A DNA stretch of 64,000 nt from Bradyrhizobium xenonodulans. Its GTDB lineage: Bacteria > Pseudomonadota > Alphaproteobacteria > Rhizobiales > Xanthobacteraceae. The translations under genes were made by a program, and so were the position numbers. The notes under the pieces were generated by a model, which was not told where the DNA came from, did not search any database, and saw only the letters and a program-made list of their open reading frames with translations. The stretch is taken from contig NZ_CP089391.1 of assembly GCF_027594865.1 (NCBI RefSeq), positions 2,386,501 to 2,450,500 on the forward strand, in the 5' to 3' direction. Below, piece by piece: positions 29,915 through 37,789 of the stretch (its first letter is position 1; every line of letters starts with the position of its first letter).

Positions 29915-29954
29915 CCCGTCGTCCTCTGCGCTATGCGTGCATAATACACATATT
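29885..29954. promoter_or_regulatory. Pair of inverted 18-bp sites, candidate MarR operators
   Basis: AATATGTGTATTTTGCAC at 29885-29902 and GTGCATAATACACATATT at 29937-29954 are inverted copies differing at one base, 34 bp apart. The left copy overlaps codons 5-10 of the MarR gene. The right copy ends just before the ribosome-binding site of the monooxygenase gene. Confidence 0.65.
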
Positions 29955-29963
29955 GAGGGTTCC

Positions 29964-31457
29964 ATGACAAAGCAATTCACGGCGGACGTCCTGATCTGCG
30001 GCGCCGGCGCGGCCGGCCTCACGCTCGCCATCGATCTGGCGCGGCGCGGCGTGTCGTTCCGGCTGATCGAGAAGATGGACCGTCCGTTCCACGGGTCGCG
30101 CGGCAAGGGAATTCAGCCGCGCACGCAGGAGATTTTCGAGGATCTCGGCATCATCGACCGCATCGTCGCGGCCGGCGGTCTCTATCCGCCGCAGCGCGTC
30201 TACCGCGCCGACGGCAGCTTCACCGAGGCCGAGATCGCCGAGCACATCGCCCCGACACCCGCCGAGCCCTACCACATGGCTCTGATGATCCCGCAAGTCC
30301 TGACCGAGGGCGTGATGCGCGAGCGTCTGCTCGAGCTCGGCCATCGCGTGGAGTTCGGATGCGAACTGGTCGGCCTGGAGCAGGATCAGGACGGCGTGAC
30401 GGCGCGTCTGTCCGGCGCGGCCGGCGAAGAGACAATGCAGGTGCGTTACCTCATCGGCGCCGATGGCGGCCGCAGCTTCGTGCGCCACGCACTCGATATC
30501 GGCTTTCCCGGCAAGACGCTCGGCGTGCGCGCCGTGGTGGCCGACGTTGTCCTGACGGGGCTCGACCGCAACGCATGGCACCGCTTCAACGATGGCGCGA
30601 TGGACCGCCAACTCGCGCTGTGCCCGCTCGCCGGAACGGAGCTGTTCCAGTTGCAAGCGCCGGTCCCGCGCGAAGGTGAGGTCGATCTGTCGGCCGAGGG
30701 GCTTTCGGCGATGGTCGCGGAGCGCACCGGGCGCGACGATATCCGCATTCACGCCGTGCATTGGGCCTCGGCCTATCAGATGAACGCGCGCCTCGCCGAT
30801 CGCTACCGGGATGGCCGCGTGTTTCTGGTCGGCGATGCCGCGCACATTCATCCGCCGACGGGCGGGCAGGGCCTCAATACCAGCGTGCAGGATGCCTACA
30901 ATCTCGGCTGGAAGCTCGCCGCGGTGATCGAAGGGGCTGCCGCGGTTCTACTCGACAGCTATGAGAGCGAACGCCGCCCCGTCGCCGCCAGCATGCTCGG
31001 CCTAGCGACCGATCTGCTGGAAGCCGCCAAACGCGGTGAGATCAAGCGCGGCCGCGACGTGCAGCAACTCGACATCGGCTATCCCGGCTCGCCGCTGGCG
31101 CTGGAGAAGCCTGAGCGCTCCGCCGGCGTGTTCGCAGGCGACCGCGCCCCGGATGCGCCGCTGCGCGGTGCCGCCGGACAGCCCACGCGCCTGTTCGAGC
31201 TGTTCAAGGGGCCGCATTGGACGCTGCTCGGCTATGACGTGAAGCGCGGCGCCGTGCCGGCGCGTAGCGGATTGCACATCCACTGCATTGGCCCCGATGG
31301 CGAGCTGATCGACGAAGGCGGACACTTCCGGGGCGCGTACACCGTGTCGCCGGGCGATTGGGTGCTGGTGCGGCCGGACGGTTATGTTGGTGCTGTCGTG
31401 GGCGCGCGGCAGACGGATGTGTTGGCGCGCTTCATGGCGGAGCAGGGGGTGGTGTGA
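29964..31457 (+). CDS. FAD-dependent class A monooxygenase (phenol hydroxylase/PheA-TfdB type)
   Basis: This 497-residue flavoprotein hydroxylase has the GxGxxG motif ICGAGAAGLTLAIDLARRG, the DG motif LIGADGGRSFVRH and the GD motif FLVGDAAHIHPPTGGQGLN. A thioredoxin-like C-terminal domain ends with VRPDGYVGAVVGAR. Members hydroxylate phenols, aromatic acids or polyketides such as rifamycin with NAD(P)H and O2. The ATG at 29964 follows GAGGG; the frame is open back to 29937 only because the operator-like repeat is translatable. It is divergent from the MarR gene. The substrate is unknown. Confidence 0.9.
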   Translation: MTKQFTADVLICGAGAAGLTLAIDLARRGVSFRLIEKMDRPFHGSRGKGIQPRTQEIFEDLGIIDRIVAAGGLYPPQRVYRADGSFTEAEIAEHIAPTPAEPYHMALMIPQVLTEGVMRERLLELGHRVEFGCELVGLEQDQDGVTARLSGAAGEETMQVRYLIGADGGRSFVRHALDIGFPGKTLGVRAVVADVVLTGLDRNAWHRFNDGAMDRQLALCPLAGTELFQLQAPVPREGEVDLSAEGLSAMVAERTGRDDIRIHAVHWASAYQMNARLADRYRDGRVFLVGDAAHIHPPTGGQGLNTSVQDAYNLGWKLAAVIEGAAAVLLDSYESERRPVAASMLGLATDLLEAAKRGEIKRGRDVQQLDIGYPGSPLALEKPERSAGVFAGDRAPDAPLRGAAGQPTRLFELFKGPHWTLLGYDVKRGAVPARSGLHIHCIGPDGELIDEGGHFRGAYTVSPGDWVLVRPDGYVGAVVGARQTDVLARFMAEQGVV

Positions 31458-31680
31458 TTGAGATGGTGCTTGGGCTCGTGATTGGATTGGCGGCAGCGAG
31501 CTGGCCTGTAAGCGGACGTCCGGACTGGCTCAGCCGGTATCGGCATTTGGACCCGAAGCGGACTTTGACTTCTGGCAATTTTAACCCTTATCGGTCATCT
31601 ATGTATCCTAGACGTTGAATTTGAGAGAACTCTCGCGCGCCTATGCTGACGCGCTTGAGACTCTTTGTTGGGAGGCCGCT

Positions 31681-32817
31681 ATGGCTCACGAAAGTTCGAG
31701 GCCGCGCATCGGCGAAGGGCGCATCGGCAGTTCTCTCTGCGCCGCGATCGGCGTGCTCAGCATCGCTGCGGTGCTATGCCTGCGCTACCCCGCCTTTCTC
31801 ACGACGCCTGAGCTGCGCGTGCATTACGACGTCGAGCTGCTCCGCCTCACCCTCGCGATCGCCATGGTCGTCGGTGCCTGGCTCGGCGTCATCGGGATCG
31901 TGCTTGGCGGCCCGCGGGTGAGCGCTACGATCGGCCTCAGCGCGCTCTTCTTCGCCACGCTGCTTGGCGGGCCCTACGTGCCGACACCGGATTTTCTCCA
32001 GCCTCGCTTCTATCTCGGCCTCGACTGGCTGGTGCTCGATCTATTCTTCACCGGCGCAGCATTCGTGCTGCTCGAGTGGGTCTTCCCACGGGTGCGGCCG
32101 GAGCAAGGGCCGCTCAGCCCCGGCTGGAGGCTCGATCTCGCCTATTTCGGCGTCAATCACCTGCTGATCGGCATCTTCCTGGTGGTCTCGACACATTTTG
32201 CCCATGACTATTTCGCCTGGGCGATCAGCCCGTCACTGCAGGCGCATGTCGTGGCCCTGCCGGCGATCGTCCGCTTCGTGCTGGTGATCCTGGCGGCCGA
32301 TGCAGTCGAATACATCTCCCACCGCGCCTATCACGAGGTGCCGTGGTTGTGGCGAATCCATGCGGTCCATCATTCGCCCGAACACATGGACTGGCTCTCG
32401 GGATCGCGCCTCCATTTCTTCGAGCCATTGGCAACGCGCGCCCTGGTGCTGGTGCCGATCGTCCTGCTCGGCTTCCCGCAAGACACGATCTTCGCCTATC
32501 TCATTTTCATCTCTGTGCAATCGGTGCTGATCCATTCAAACATCAAGATGGATGTCGGCTGGCTGCGGTACGTGATCGTCACGCCGCAATTCCATCACTG
32601 GCACCACGCGTCGGACGCCGAGGCCATCGACAAGAACTACGCGGCACACACGCCGCTGTTCGATATGCTGGGCAGAACCTGGCACCTGCCCAAAGACCGC
32701 TGGCCGGTCAAATACGGCACGGTGAAGCCGATCCCCGGCGGCATGCTCGGCCAGTTCGTGCACCCATTCGTCGGGCCGGTGAAGGAATTTCTCGAACATC
32801 GGAACCCAGAAGCGTGA
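31681..32817 (+). CDS. Sterol desaturase / fatty acid hydroxylase family membrane protein
   Basis: This 378-residue protein has about six hydrophobic segments and the eight-histidine di-iron signature of the family: HRAYHEVPWLW, HAVHHSPEHMDW and HHWHHASD. Members hydroxylate or desaturate lipids, sterols or carotenoids using O2. The ATG at 31681 follows GGGAGG. The preceding 223 bp contain no gene but share similarity with sequence at 32962-33070. Its relation to the adjacent monooxygenase is positional only; a role on hopanoids is conceivable but unsupported. Confidence 0.85.
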   Translation: MAHESSRPRIGEGRIGSSLCAAIGVLSIAAVLCLRYPAFLTTPELRVHYDVELLRLTLAIAMVVGAWLGVIGIVLGGPRVSATIGLSALFFATLLGGPYVPTPDFLQPRFYLGLDWLVLDLFFTGAAFVLLEWVFPRVRPEQGPLSPGWRLDLAYFGVNHLLIGIFLVVSTHFAHDYFAWAISPSLQAHVVALPAIVRFVLVILAADAVEYISHRAYHEVPWLWRIHAVHHSPEHMDWLSGSRLHFFEPLATRALVLVPIVLLGFPQDTIFAYLIFISVQSVLIHSNIKMDVGWLRYVIVTPQFHHWHHASDAEAIDKNYAAHTPLFDMLGRTWHLPKDRWPVKYGTVKPIPGGMLGQFVHPFVGPVKEFLEHRNPEA

Positions 32818-32830
32818 GAGTCGCAGCACG

Positions 32831-32865
32831 GTAGGATGGGTTTCGCTTCGCTTTCCCCATCCTAC
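32831..32865. repeat. Short palindromic repeat of the GTAGG...CCTAC type
   Basis: GTAGGATGGG and CCCATCCTAC are perfect 10-bp arms around a 15-bp loop containing TTCGCTTCGCTTT. The loop resembles the inner part of the longer repeats at 3047 and 19581. It directly abuts a decayed monooxygenase fragment. Confidence 0.7.
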
Positions 32866-32961
32866 GAACTGGTGCGTCCCGGAGGCTACATCAGTGCCTT
32901 AGTGGGCTCCCGGCAGACCGAGACGCTGACGCGTTTCATCGCTGAACAGAGCCTGGCTTGA
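32866..32961 (+). pseudogene. Decayed 3' end of a second flavin monooxygenase
   Basis: The frame encodes ELVRPGGYISALVGSR then QTETLTRFIAEQSLA and a stop. This aligns along its length with the last residues of the intact monooxygenase at 29964-31457 (VLVRPDGYVGAVVGAR, QTDVLARFMAEQGVV). Similarity continues past the stop: GGATTGACGGCAGCAAGC here against GGATTGGCGGCAGCGAGC after the intact gene. The rest of the gene is missing and its broken end touches the palindromic repeat. The surrounding gap 32818-33163 holds nothing else recognised. Confidence 0.75.
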
Positions 32962-33163
32962 TCGAGGCAGGCATCTGGATTGACGGCAGCAAGCCCGCTT
33001 GTGCATCGTCCGCGGGCGTCCGGGTTGCCTCGGCCGATGTCGGCTGGTGACCCCGAAGCGGTCATCTGGCTGTCCAACTCCAACTCCCACCTTAAAGGTG
33101 ACAAATTTTCAGACATTGAGAAGAGCGGACGAAAAAATTGCTGCATGACGTCGGAGTGTACGA

Positions 33164-33541
33164 ATGAGCCCTTCCGGAGCTTTGATCGCGATCCTGCCGT
33201 GCAATGACCTTGATGCGTCGGAGCGGTTCTACAATCGGCTGGGCTTTGCGCGCCCGGACAGCGAAAGGCCTGCTCCCGGAGAGCCCGACACCTATCGCAT
33301 GCTGTCGAACGGGAAGGGCGGATATCTGCATCTGACGGACGCGGTCGAGGGATGGCTAACGCCGGGAAGAAACCCTTTTGGGCTCTATCTTTACCTCGAG
33401 AGTGTTGATGCCGCGGCGCGCGAATTTCAGCAATCGCCCGAAGACAAGCCGTGGGGGATGTACGAATTTGCGATCTCTGACCCGGATGAAACGTTGGTCC
33501 GTGTCGGTTGGCCAACCCCTCTCCGCGCGGGAGCGCAATAG
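33164..33541 (+). CDS. VOC-superfamily (glyoxalase/bleomycin-resistance-like) protein
   Basis: This 125-residue protein has the paired beta-alpha-beta-beta-beta layout of vicinal oxygen chelate proteins. Key segments are AILPCNDLDASERFYNRLGF at the start and FAISDPDETLVRVGWP at the end. It is closest in look to bleomycin-binding or glyoxalase-like resistance proteins, which bind or transform small toxic molecules. The usual metal ligands are not all obvious. It is a single gene, convergent with the LysR gene that ends 15 bp later. Confidence 0.82.
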   Translation: MSPSGALIAILPCNDLDASERFYNRLGFARPDSERPAPGEPDTYRMLSNGKGGYLHLTDAVEGWLTPGRNPFGLYLYLESVDAAAREFQQSPEDKPWGMYEFAISDPDETLVRVGWPTPLRAGAQ

Positions 33542-33555
33542 TAGGAAATCGTCTC

Positions 33556-34431
33556 CTATGGGACGCAGGCATTACGTCGGTTGTCGGTCTGCGCCTGGCT
33601 GAGAAGCCATATCTCCAATCGCCTTATCGTCTCGGCACGTGATGTTTGCCCGCCTTTTGTGACAAGGTAATAGCCCTCAGGAAGAGGGACTGTTGCGTCG
33701 AGAGCGCGGAGGCGACCGCTCGCAAGATGGGGCGCAGCATAGGCGAGGTCCATCGCTGCTATGCCCGCACCAGCCAGGGCAGCATCCATAGCCTGGGCTC
33801 GGGTCTCGACCACGACGCTCCGATCGGGTGGATCACCGACCTTACCTGACAAGCGCCACCAACGGTTCCAATCGCGAAAGCGAGAGCGCGCGCGGATGAC
33901 GGTGCTATTGCTGGAAAGCTCAACGATATGCGGGCGAGCGACGGGAAGCAATGTTTCGTTGAACAGGCGCGTTGCCGCGAGGCCTTTCCAATGGCCGAGG
34001 CCATGTCGAATAGCGCAGTCGAAGTCTTCGTTCGTAAGATCGATCGTCCGGGTCGTCGTCGAGATCGCCAACTCCACACCGGGGTTCAGGTGTTGCCAAT
34101 CCGGAAGGCGCGGGATCAACCAGTGTGAGGCGAAAGTTGCGACAGTGCTGATCCTCAATTGTCCGCGCCGGCGCCGAAGGGGCGTCACCGCTGCTTCGAT
34201 GCGGTCGAGCGCGTTACCCATGACCATCAGAAGGGATTCGGCGTCTTCTGTCAGTTTGCCGCATCGACCGACTTGGCGGACGAGCGTGACGCCGAGCTGA
34301 CGCTCCAATTCTGCAATCCTGTGCGACAATGCCGACCGCGTCACGCCAAGCGTTTCGGCCGCCTTGGATAGGCTTGGCGCCTTCTTTAGCGCCGCGAGTG
34401 CCTGCAAGCCCCTTGTCGAAGGTAGATCCAT
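33556..34431 (-). CDS. LysR-family transcriptional regulator (GcvA-like)
   Basis: This 291-residue regulator begins MDLPSTRGLQALAALKKAPS with the helix-turn-helix LSKAAETLGVTRSALSHRIA. The C-terminal effector domain is of the GcvA/AmpR group (DFDCAIRHGLGHWKGL). The ATG at 34431 is preferred because the conserved N-terminus starts there. It is divergent from the DinB-family gene, and a palindrome in the 83-bp gap is a likely operator. Its effector is unknown. Confidence 0.9.
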   Translation of the reverse strand: MDLPSTRGLQALAALKKAPSLSKAAETLGVTRSALSHRIAELERQLGVTLVRQVGRCGKLTEDAESLLMVMGNALDRIEAAVTPLRRRRGQLRISTVATFASHWLIPRLPDWQHLNPGVELAISTTTRTIDLTNEDFDCAIRHGLGHWKGLAATRLFNETLLPVARPHIVELSSNSTVIRARSRFRDWNRWWRLSGKVGDPPDRSVVVETRAQAMDAALAGAGIAAMDLAYAAPHLASGRLRALDATVPLPEGYYLVTKGGQTSRAETIRRLEIWLLSQAQTDNRRNACVP

Positions 34432-34449
34432 ATCAATGTTCCCCGACAC

Positions 34450-34474
34450 AATGCGTGAATATATCTCACACAAT
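34450..34474. promoter_or_regulatory. 25-bp palindrome with T-N11-A core between lysR and dinB-like genes
   Basis: AATGCGTGA and TCACACAAT (7 of 9 positions complementary) flank ATATATC. The core GTGA-N7-TCAC holds T-N11-A, the LysR consensus pattern. It lies within the divergent gap. Confidence 0.5.
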
Positions 34475-34514
34475 ATCCCCTGCGAAGCCGCTACATTCCC
34501 GGGCGGAGGCTTGG

Positions 34515-35036
34515 ATGATGACAGCCGTTTTCAGTCAGTTCGCTGCGTACAACCGATGGGCCAATGCTCGCCTTTACGCTGCTGCGCTAGCTCTGCCAGA
34601 CGAAGCGTATCGGCGTCCGATCGGCGTTTTCTTCGGGAGCCTTCACGGGACGCTCAATCACCTGCTCGTCACGGATCGGCTCTGGCTCCGTCGTCTGACG
34701 GGTGAGGGTGAACACCCCGATCGGCTCAACGCCATCATCCATGACGATCGGAATGAACTGGCACGTGCCCGTTCCAGGGAAGACGAGCGCCTGATTTCCG
34801 TGGTCGAAGCCTATAGCGATAGCGACTTGGAGCGGGCGCATGGCTATCGGACGACCAGCGGTCAGCCACACGAGCAGCGGATCGCAGATATCCTCCAGCA
34901 CCTTTTCAACCACCAGACGCATCATCGCGGTCAAGCACACGCTTGTTGCTCTATTCTAACTGGAAAGGAGCCGCCGTCCCTGGATCTCCTGGCGTTCCAA
35001 CGAGGGGCCCCGGCGCCTTCAATATCGATCGACTAA
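34515..35036 (+). CDS. DinB-family protein
   Basis: This 173-residue protein has the DinB/YfiT four-helix-bundle layout with three putative metal-binding histidines: HGTLNHLLVTD for the first and FNHQTHHRGQ for the last two. Family members include thiol transferases such as bacillithiol or mycothiol-dependent enzymes and maleylpyruvate isomerase-like proteins. ATG codons at 34515 and 34518 are both usable after GGAGG. It is divergent from the LysR gene, which probably controls it. The substrate is unknown. Confidence 0.88.
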   Translation: MMTAVFSQFAAYNRWANARLYAAALALPDEAYRRPIGVFFGSLHGTLNHLLVTDRLWLRRLTGEGEHPDRLNAIIHDDRNELARARSREDERLISVVEAYSDSDLERAHGYRTTSGQPHEQRIADILQHLFNHQTHHRGQAHACCSILTGKEPPSLDLLAFQRGAPAPSISID

Positions 35037-35228
35037 GAAAGCTGTCGCTTCGGTTTAGCCCATCAGGGTCACGCGGGCGAGGAATCGCAAGGCTCATCTT
35101 CTCTACCTCCCGCGAGCCGACGTCGAGACGACCTGAGCGAGCGTCAGCTACGGGCCATAAGCGGAACTTGCGAAATACCGATGATCTACGGGAGCGGGTT
35201 CTTCGGGCCGCAGATAACAGGAGATCAC

Positions 35229-35573
35229 ATGGCGCACTACATTATCTACTTCAACCAGCAATGGGTCGGTGATCACTCCGAAGAGTGGTTTCAGTCCCGT
35301 GGGCCGTTGGCCAGGGCAGTCGTAGCGGAGATGAAGGAGGCGGGCGTGCTCATCTTCGCCGCGGGAGTAGATGAAGACCTGAGCAAGGCTTTCAGTGCTG
35401 ACGAGACCAGCGGCGAACTGCACTTCGGCGAAGGTCGGTATTCCGATGTCCCCGAGTATCTCGGTGGCTTCACCGTCGTTGATGTCTCCAATCAGGAGTC
35501 CGCAAAGTTTTGGGCCGGCAAGCTCGCAACGGCTTGTGGCTGGCCACAAGAGGTCCGACCACTCCATGTATGA
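35229..35573 (+). CDS. YCII-related domain protein
   Basis: This 114-residue protein (MAHYIIYFNQQWVGDH...) resembles YCII/DGPF-type ferredoxin-like small proteins, with an acidic GVDEDLSKAF segment and a PEYLGGFTVVDV strand. Such proteins often sit next to sigma factors or dehalogenase-like enzymes and their role is poorly known. CAGGAG before the ATG at 35229 supports the start. It is probably a separate unit, about 190 bp after the DinB-like gene. Confidence 0.72.
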   Translation: MAHYIIYFNQQWVGDHSEEWFQSRGPLARAVVAEMKEAGVLIFAAGVDEDLSKAFSADETSGELHFGEGRYSDVPEYLGGFTVVDVSNQESAKFWAGKLATACGWPQEVRPLHV

Positions 35574-35797
35574 CGACTGCTTGATGCGATTTGCGAGGCC
35601 GCTCGGTTGAGGCGGCGCCTTCGTGGACAGACCAACGCCCACCTCTGGCACGATGACATCATGCCAGCGTTTTGCCCGACGAGTCAAAGCGGTTTCGTAA
35701 AATCAGCATTCAACATGGCCGGTCAACCAAGCCATTGATATCGCTGGCCCCGGCTACTGTGCATGGGGTTGTTTTGCGAGTTTTTGTTTTGACAGGT

Positions 35798-35827
35798 CGT
35801 CCGCCGGCTTCGCAGGTCCGGCGGACG
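35798..35827. terminator. Stem-loop after the minus-strand chemoreceptor gene
   Basis: CGTCCGCCGG and CCGGCGGACG are perfect 10-bp arms around a 10-bp loop, 6 bp beyond the chemoreceptor stop. On the minus strand no U-run follows, so a termination role is uncertain. The stretch 35574-35832 has no gene. Confidence 0.4.
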
Positions 35828-35832
35828 CGCAA

Positions 35833-37563
35833 TCATCCCGCCTTGGCGATGCGGCTGTCCGAGCGCAGGTTCTGGAAAAACTTCTCCACCTCGCGTGACA
35901 GCGTGTCTGCGGTCTCCGTCAGGCTGCTTGCCGCCGTCAGCACCGAGGCTGCCGCCGTGTCGGTCTCGCCGATGGCATCGCGGAGCGAGGTGATGTTGGC
36001 GACCAGGGTCTCGTTGCCCTGCGCGGCGCTCTGCGCGTTGGAGGAGATTTCGCGCGTGGCCTGGTCCTGCTGGGCGACGGCGCCGGCGATTGCGGAGGTG
36101 ACCTCGTTGATCTCGCGCACGGCGCCGCCGATCTCGCGGACGGCGTCGACCGCGTTGCGGGTGGAGGCCTGGATCATGCCGACGTTCTCGCCGATCTCGG
36201 CGGTGGCCTTGGCGGTCTGGCCCGCCAGCGCCTTCACCTCGTGGGCGACCACGGCAAAGCCGCGGCCGGCATCGCCGGCGCGGGCGGCCTCGATGGTGGC
36301 GTTGAGCGCGAGCAGGTTGGTCTGCTCGGCGATGGCCTGAATGAGATTGAGCACGCCGTCGATGCGCTGGGTGGCTGCGGCAAGGCTCTCGATCTCGGCG
36401 ATCGACTTCTCGGTGCGCTGGCCGGTCTGTTCGACCGCGCCTGCGGACTGCTTCACCTGCCGGCCGATCTCGACCACCGACGCCGACAGTTCCTCGGCCG
36501 CACCCGCCACCGCCGTGACGTTGTGGGAGGCCTGCTCGGTGGCGTTCGCCGCCGTGCCGGCGCGGCTGTTCGCATCCGCGGTGACGCGCGTGATGGTCTG
36601 CGCGGTCTCGCGCATGACGCTGGCGTTGTCGCTGAGGCCGCGCATGATCGCGCCGATCGCCTCGCGAAACGCGTCGACCGATTGCTCGATGTGGCGGGCG
36701 CGCTCCTCGCGCGCGGCGGAATCCTGCGAGACCTGCGAGGCGAGGTTGCGGTTGCGGCCCATCGCGTCCTGGAAGATCTGGATGGCGCGGGCGAGCGCGC
36801 CGATCTCGTCAGCGCGGCCACCGTGCGGGACCACGACGCCTTCGGTGCCGTCGGCGACCTGCTTGATGGCCGCCGTGATGGCGGACAGCGGACGGGCGAT
36901 CGAGCGGGCGATGATGACGATGCCGATCACGACCAGCACCAGCGCGATGCCGCCGAGGCAGGTCAGCACCAGCGACAGGATGCGGTTGGTCTCGGTCTCG
37001 AACGCGATCTGTTTGGCGCGCTCGGCATAGACCTTGGACAGCGCCTCGAGATCCTTGTTCAGCGCCGAGCGCACCGCGCGGTTGGCGTCGTTGTCGCCCC
37101 ATTCGCGACCCGCGGCCGCATTGATCTCGACGCCGCGGCGCACCAGCTCCTTGCGGAACTCGACGAACTGCTCGATGCGCTTCTTGAAGGTGGAAAACTG
37201 CTCGGCATCGTCGGCCTTGACGATGGTCTGCCAGCGCTTCACGACGTCGAGGATATGCGCGTTGAACTTGAGCAGGCCTTCGCCGTATTTTTTCACCACG
37301 GCAGGCTCGGTCGACATGTAGACGCCGCGCGATTCCATCACGACCGCATAGACCAGCGAGTTGACCCGCTCGACGTTCAGCGCGGCGGCGTTCGCCGTCT
37401 CGATGGCGCTGGTGAGGTCGGCGCTGCGGCGGCTGTTGTAGTCGGACAGCATCGCGATCGCCGCCGTGAGCAGCGCGAACAGCGCGAAGATCGCGTAGAG
37501 CTTGGTCGCGAGGGTGAAGCGGCCGGCCAGATTGGCGGCATTCCCGGATCGGTCTGATGTCAT
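35833..37563 (-). CDS. Methyl-accepting chemotaxis protein
   Basis: This 576-residue transmembrane chemoreceptor has helix 1 at about residues 22-42 ([20 protein letters not shown]) and a periplasmic helical-bundle-like domain of about 160 residues. A second membrane helix ([20 protein letters not shown]), HAMP and a signalling coiled coil follow, with the tip [20 protein letters not shown]. It senses an unknown extracellular ligand and signals to CheA. It is oriented opposite to eutB, with 226 bp between the two starts. No methylesterase or transferase gene is nearby. Confidence 0.92.
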   Translation of the reverse strand: MTSDRSGNAANLAGRFTLATKLYAIFALFALLTAAIAMLSDYNSRRSADLTSAIETANAAALNVERVNSLVYAVVMESRGVYMSTEPAVVKKYGEGLLKFNAHILDVVKRWQTIVKADDAEQFSTFKKRIEQFVEFRKELVRRGVEINAAAGREWGDNDANRAVRSALNKDLEALSKVYAERAKQIAFETETNRILSLVLTCLGGIALVLVVIGIVIIARSIARPLSAITAAIKQVADGTEGVVVPHGGRADEIGALARAIQIFQDAMGRNRNLASQVSQDSAAREERARHIEQSVDAFREAIGAIMRGLSDNASVMRETAQTITRVTADANSRAGTAANATEQASHNVTAVAGAAEELSASVVEIGRQVKQSAGAVEQTGQRTEKSIAEIESLAAATQRIDGVLNLIQAIAEQTNLLALNATIEAARAGDAGRGFAVVAHEVKALAGQTAKATAEIGENVGMIQASTRNAVDAVREIGGAVREINEVTSAIAGAVAQQDQATREISSNAQSAAQGNETLVANITSLRDAIGETDTAAASVLTAASSLTETADTLSREVEKFFQNLRSDSRIAKAG

Positions 37564-37789
37564 GGTGTTCAGGGGCCCGAAAATGGCCTGAAGCGGCCGG
37601 TGAGCGCGGTCGTGCGAATTTGATGCAAAACTATGCAGAACGAAGATGGATGCGGCGTTAACGCCGGGGCCTGCCCCCTTCGCCCTTGGTCGAAAGAAAG
37701 GTAAGATATTTCAGCGTCTTGATCTGAAGGTATAGCCTTGGGGATCGCGACTGGAGTCGGTCACTGGCCGACGAACCCCGGAGGGGCCC

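Noticed and set aside
31358..31618. Open frame between the monooxygenase and the sterol-desaturase-like gene
   Set aside because: Low-complexity content and no ribosome-binding site. The sequence is better explained as duplicated non-coding DNA.
31681..32817. Sterol-desaturase-like protein as part of the hopanoid pathway
   Set aside because: It is more than 7 kb away, outside the hopanoid genes, and next to accessory genes. No evidence for hopanoid substrates.
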